From Warburgia ugandensis (Eukaryota > Streptophyta > Magnoliopsida > Canellales > Canellaceae), in assembly GCA_035236585.1 (NCBI GenBank), contig CP141137.1:49994057-50058056 (forward strand): a DNA stretch of 64,000 bases. Reading direction: 5' to 3'. Positions 59,401 to 64,000 of this stretch are shown here, piece by piece. A program made the translations under genes and the position numbers. Position 1 is the first letter of the stretch. Every line of letters starts with the position of its first letter. The notes under the pieces were generated by a model. The model saw only the letters and a list, made by a program, of their open reading frames with translations. It had not been told where the DNA came from and did no database searches.

Positions 59401-62400
59401 TTCCAAGTGTCTGTTCTTTGCTCAACCCATGAACTTCAACTTGGTGCCAACATGATGATGGTCCATGGAAAGAGATTTTTATGTTGAAGGTGATGACAAT
59501 ACTGAACCTCAACGAAAGCTCCCAAAGATTTTAGAAGAACCCACAGAAATACTGAACTAATAAAAACTTCTACTAAACTAGAAAGACTATGCACAAGTGA
59601 AGTTCTCATGTACTACATAAGCCATCTAAAGCAATCAGAGAAGGAGAGGTAGCAGATGAAAAGGAAAAATATCAATATCAATTATAAAATTTCTTTTATA
59701 TTTTCCACTAAGGTTATCAAATATGTTTCTGTGAGAAGCAGAGGAGGGGAACCTCTTTTTTAGTATACAAGCTTTTAAGAAGTTTAGTGGGTGTCTGAAT
59801 GTATGATCAACATTGTTGATCTACTTTAAGGTTATTGTCCGAGAAAACCTTGAATTCAAGTAGGTACAAGAGTCTTCTTTACTCTTTCCTGATTTATCTC
59901 TTCTCCTTTAGCATTTTAGAACTTTGTGGATGCACAGCTCATTGTTAACCGTTTTCTCCACTTTTATATTGTACTATGTGAAAACTTTTATGTTTTGCTG
60001 AATTGTTAGTTTCTCTCTTTCCCTTAGTAGAATGTTTAGGTCTATGTAATCCATAAAACTTCAGGTGCTGTGTTCTATTTGCTCTTGGAACTGCCATTTG
60101 AGTGCATAAATGAATTGCTATGTCTTTGCTCCATTGCTTTCGCCAGTCCTTTTTCATAAGAATTTTTATATATGGTGTTTTTTCTAGTTGCTATTAAGAG
60201 TTGCAATCAGTGCCCATTAATGAATTGCTACATTGGTTGCTCTGTTGCTTTTCCAATCTTTTATCATAAGGAGTTTGATGGAACTTCTTTATATAACATT
60301 CAAATGCATGATCCTCTGCTATATATTATGGCATTTTTTTATTATAAGTCACGAGAAAGTCCTATTATCATTTATCTTTCAAATGGTCTGTCTTTACCTT
60401 CACTACAAACTGTTGCCTATCGTTCATCCCTGTAGTTTGCAGTATTAAGATTTCAGCTTGAGTGTTTCTTGCTTCACCTTCTTGTCCTATTTGGTTTTGT
60501 GATTCCTTCAAGTGGAAGTATTGCATTTAGGACTGACTCAAGATTTTGCACTTGGTCCCAGTTTAGCATTTATATTGGCATTTGATGAGGTCAGTGTAAT
60601 CCATTGGCTATAGAAGAAATTTGGGCTAATATGGTGATTGGCAAACAAATCTGGAACAAGTGAATGACTTAGTTGGGCTTTTTGTGTAACTTCCCAGACT
60701 AACCATGGTTTACTGAATGAACGTCAGGTCAGCTCATGGCTTTTTTACTGATGTTATTCAAGTGAATGACTTAGTTGGGCTTTTTGTCTAACTTTCCAGA
60801 CTAACCATGGTTTACTGAATGAACGTCAGGTCAGCTCATGGCTTTTTTACTGATGTTATTCCCATTAGTTAAATCTCTGCAGTGCAGATCAATCATTGTT
60901 TTCCTATTTAATCCATTAACATAAAGATCATCACTGTTCGGGAAAAATCAGAAGTTGCTTTATTATCTTTGTTAACCTCCATATGTCCAAAGGTCTGACC
61001 AGAGTGATTCCAGCCTAAAATTTGTGCTTGATGTTGCAGTAAAACATGTCTGACTAGTTTTATTCTCTAAATCTGTTGTTTTCTGTGTGACTAATCTTAT
61101 TGTCATCTTTTCCTTGATCCTGATCTTGAAGATTTCAGTTCTCTTGAATTCACATTCTTGTAGATCTAAGCTTCAACCATTGCAAGGTGGTTTTGATTCA
61201 TTTCTGACTGGGGGGTTAGGGGCACTGACGTAATTGGGATTCCGTTATCTTTGATTCCTTGGTGTAATATGGTTCATATACCTTGTCCAGTAATGTTGTA
61301 AGAATTACCAGTCATCACTATCAATTTTGTAAGTACTAATGAAATGTCGACACCCTGTAACAGGCAGACTTGCTTAGCACCATTTATTCAGCTCCTTGCA
61401 ACTACAAATCTCTGGAAGAATGAGCTAAATGAAAGAATAAACTGAAAGCGAAGGCTAAAATTTGAACTGAGCAACTATAACAACTTTGAGACTCTTTTTA
61501 GCTGACAAAAATTCTGCCAGAGTCTCTCTCAAAAGTATATACTACAGGAGGGATCCTATATGTTTCCTATTCAATGGACAGAAAACTTGGATATCTTTTG
61601 ATCTAGGTTCTTCTATTGGTGCCAAAAGTAATGCAGCTGGAGTGTTCCGAACTCAAAAAACCATTGAGCTCCAGTATACTAGAAGAATGTTTCTGATTTT
61701 GACTTCCTTCTAATTTCCATCCATTCCAAGTCATCAGGAAACTGAACTGGATTTGTGATAGACTGTTTTACAGAATGTAAAATAAGAGCACTCATGAAAC
61801 CTAGTCTATATAAATTTTCTAAATCTTGATGCACTACAGCAAGCAATTATCCATCTAAAATTGGAGTAAAAATTTCCAGTGTTCATTTTCTATAAATTAA
61901 ACTCCTTTATCTTGTTTCAAGATTGTGTTTACAAAGGGTGTGGGGGTGGGGCTACTTGCTGAAAACAGTTCTGAATCATTCCTAGTTCACTACGTGTGGC
62001 CGAGTTTTGGTTCTTTGTTCTTGTTCACTTCTTCTTTGGCTTTAGTCTGCTGTTTGCAGTGAATTCTTGCCTTCTTAACTGGGGACTGCATCAGCAACCA
62101 CGTGGAAGTCACTCTATATTGCTGCAATTCATGACACATTTAATTAGCTAGTTGAGTTGGGTATAAATGATTATGCCTTTGTAACCATAGTTGATAGAAC
62201 TTCTATAATAGATAAGTCAAGAAGTTCTTATAATGATGAGTGCAATATTATCACAAATGTTGTTAATGTTATCTATAATGTATCATATTTGCAATGATTT
62301 AGGTAATTTTATTATCATTCTAAATATGGTTGGTGTGCTGACAAGAACCCTCAACCTCTGGTTTAGGAAGGGCACTTTACCTCGTGGCTAGGTGCCTGTC

Positions 62401-63182
62401 CGTGGTGATTCTTATTACTATATCCCATATTGAGAGGAAAATCTGGTGATTTTGCAGGTGGTTGTTGTGTCAGGTGAAACTGGTTGTGGTAAGACAACAC
62501 AGCTCCCGCAGTACATCTTAGAATCTGAGATAGAAGCAGCCCGTGGAGCATCCTGCAGTATAATTTGTACTCAACCTAGACGAATATCTGCTATGGCTGT
62601 TTCTGAAAGAGTTGCAGCAGAAAGAGGAGAAAAGTTGGGAGAATCTGTAAGTTTTTTCCAGCACTGCAAGAGATATTTAATATGCTTCTTTCTAAATCTC
62701 TAGCTATGACATTTCTGAGATTTTTTTTATCACTTTTCTGTTTACAAATGCATCCCTGGTAAAACATGCCTCTGCTCTTCATTTTCTCTTAGAGGTGATT
62801 TTTGTTTTTGTAGGTTGGTTATAAAGTTCGGCTTGAGGGTGTTAAAGGGAGGGACACTCGTCTTCTTTTCTGCACGACAGGCATTCTGTTGAGGAGATTA
62901 CTAGTTGACAGAAATTTGAAGGGTGTAACTCATGTTATTGTTGATGAAATCCATGAGCGTGGAATGAATGAAGGTGCAATTTTGATTTAATTGGAGTTTT
63001 ATTCTTGGATCTCTGGACATGAGACCTCACCTATTTTTCTGTTGATTCCAGACTTCCTGCTTATTGTCCTAAAAGACCTCCTTCCCCGTCGACCAGAACT
63101 GAGGCTTATTTTAATGAGTGCAACTCTTAATGCTGAGCTTTTCTCATCCTACTTTAGTGGGGCTCCAATGCTACATATTCCA
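53499..63182 (+). CDS. DExH-box ATP-dependent RNA helicase (DExH3/DExH5-like), 5' eight exons
   Basis: Exons: 53499-53897, 56103-56257, 56350-56437, 56748-56993, 58280-58375, 62458-62646, 62814-62973, 63052-63182, all joined in phase at GT..AG introns; the gene continues beyond the window. The 488 residues seen comprise a basic Ser-rich leader that could be an organellar transit peptide, an acidic 'YSEDDSDHE' patch, the conserved '[16 protein letters not shown]' region, then motif I GETGCGKT (334-341), '[16 protein letters not shown]' (Ia), motif II DEIH (435-438) and motif III in 'LMSATLN'. This is the plant DHX36-type group (DExH1/3/5), which unwinds structured RNA with ATP. The ATG at 53499 was chosen because the frame has no earlier ATG after the stop at 53316. 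All catalytic motifs seen are intact. Confidence 0.93.
57352..57428. repeat. 39-bp tandem duplication in intron 4
   Basis: 'CCTCATTAACAGTGCAATTC' and 'CCTCATTAACTGTGCAATTC' head two adjacent copies, each ending in AATGATGCC. Confidence 0.88.
57711..57848 (+). mobile_element. Au-type SINE in helicase intron 4
   Basis: Sense orientation. 'CTTGAGGTCACGGGTTCAAG' contains the box B promoter word GGTTCAAG. 'TTGCAAAATGCAAGGTAAGG', 'CCCTTGTGGTCCGCCCCTTC' and the end 'GGAGCTTCATGCACCGGGGC' with 'TGCTCCTTT' follow. The 5' end with box A is missing. Confidence 0.92.
59161..59310 (+). mobile_element. Au-type SINE in helicase intron 5
   Basis: Sense orientation. 'TGTGACCTTGAGGTCACGGG' with box B 'GGTTCAAGG', then 'AAGGTAAGTCTGCGTACTA', 'GGCCCTTGTGGTTCGCC' and the end 'TGCACCGGGCCTGCCCTTTT'. 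5' truncated, TGTTGTTG precedes it. Confidence 0.93.
60660..60864. repeat. 102-bp tandem duplication in intron 5
   Basis: 'GTGAATGACTTAGTTGGGCT' begins at 60660 and again at 60762. The two copies differ at only a few positions and both end in 'TTTTTTACTGATGTTATTC'. Confidence 0.93.
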
Positions 63183-63494
63183 GTAAGTTTCAAATACCAC
63201 TGTTTGAGTTGGGAACTAGTTCTGCATATTTAAAGAGAAATAATAAACATTTTTTGTCTTTGATATGTTAAAGATAGCCTTTATTCTTTTAACTTTTTTC
63301 ATTTGGATGAGAGTAGTTTTCAATATTTATTATAAAATCCATAAATAATTTGCTGGGGATCTGTTCTACAAAACGTATAATTATTTCTCCATCAGCATGT
63401 AAATGAACCTGAACCTAGAATATCAGATTTAGGCATCACGAATTTGTAAGCATTAGTATTTTTGTAAAAACGATTTCTGATAAATAATCTCACA
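63183..63494 (+). other. Start of helicase intron 8
   Basis: Intron sequence after the donor GTAAGT at 63183. The next exon is not found before the window ends at 64000. Confidence 0.6.
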
Positions 63495-63578
63495 ATGCTT
63501 ACTAAGAGTGAACATCTATAGTCTATAGCCCATAAAATGGTATCGTGATTAGGTTATACTATAATTATTGTTGGCATC

Positions 63579-63914
63579 TTATCCTTGTGGTTATTCCATC
63601 AACTTCCACGGGAGGTGTTGGATCAATATCTTTTGCAGTTGGGCCATTTGTGAGCTTAAGCTGGGCCTACAGGTTGATCCATTTGTCTTTTGTTTTGGGT
63701 TTCATTTGTCTAGTTGTTGACATAATCATCTGTGCTTACTATTAGGAGCATTAATTTCTGTATATGGCTACCAAAACAACTAGACAAATGAAACCCAAAA
63801 CAAAAGGCAAATGGATCAACTTGTAGGCCCAGCTTAAGCTCACAAATGGCCCAATTGCAAAAGATATTCATCTAAGACCTCCCATGGAAGTTGATAGATT
63901 AACCACAAGGATAA
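63579..63914. mobile_element. Fold-back (MITE-like) element in helicase intron 8
   Basis: Two arms of about 140 bases (63579-63718 and 63775-63914) are near-perfect inverted repeats around a 56-base loop. The outer ends are TTATCCTTGTGGTTA and TAACCACAAGGATAA; the inner ends AGTTGTT and AACAACT. A 26-base direct repeat beginning ATGCTTACTAAGAGTGAACA lies outside the arms (63495-63520 and 63916-63941). No coding content; the family is not recognised. Confidence 0.85.
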
Positions 63915-64000
63915 AATGCTTACTAAGAGTGAACATCTATACTGTTACTTGCTGAGACAAGGGAGGGCGTAAACACAAAGCTAAAGTTATGGAGAGAAGC

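Overview
This window is nuclear DNA from a flowering plant, most likely a dicot. The evidence is spliced genes with GT..AG introns, an intronless CCT-delta chaperonin gene, Au-type SINEs, plant hAT, L1, RTE, Ty1/copia and Ty3/gypsy elements, and AT-rich spacers. I cannot name the species from sequence alone.

Three host genes look intact: a single-exon monoacylglycerol-lipase-like hydrolase (minus, 1483-2433), the single-exon CCT4 chaperonin subunit (minus, 27622-29226), and the 5' eight exons of a DExH-box RNA helicase (plus, 53499 onward, leaving the window at its right edge). They are unrelated housekeeping or lipid genes and form no pathway or cluster. A decayed partial copy of CCT4 with its 3' flank lies at 1-1296, in direct orientation to the functional gene 26 kb away.

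Most of the rest is mobile DNA. A 7.7 kb hAT element (3139-10849) has matching terminal repeats and a perfect 8-bp target duplication, GTGGATGG. It carries a decayed BED-finger transposase, four clusters of GGACGGTT/AACCGTCC hairpins, a spaced array of a TGTAATTAACTCAT-type motif and a large internal duplication. Next comes an LTR-like segment with an alternating 61/45-bp minisatellite (11992-12545). It is followed by a broken L1 LINE on the minus strand (about 13500-19900) that contains the 3' end of an RTE-type LINE on the plus strand. Region 19.9-27 kb has no recognisable gene. It holds SINE copies and a comparatively GC-rich stretch of unknown origin.

From 33.9 to 52.3 kb there is a nest of LTR elements. 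A 5'-truncated Ty3/gypsy element (probably a chromovirus) on the minus strand has a 3.5 kb 3' LTR that contains a Ty1/copia RT fragment. A second minus-strand LTR-like block is split by a 4.4 kb solo LTR (41219-45625) with a perfect 5-bp duplication, TCTCA. An inverted, diverged relative of that solo LTR lies at about 48850-52311. The helicase gene then begins; its introns hold two sense-oriented Au SINEs, a 102-bp tandem duplication and, in intron 8, a 336-bp fold-back element.

I found no convincing new enzymatic system. The most unusual structures are the hAT element with its internal hairpin and motif arrays, the alternating minisatellite, and the fold-back insertion in the helicase gene. 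Coordinates of genes, exons, target duplications and simple repeats were read directly. Boundaries of decayed elements are approximate and are marked so.
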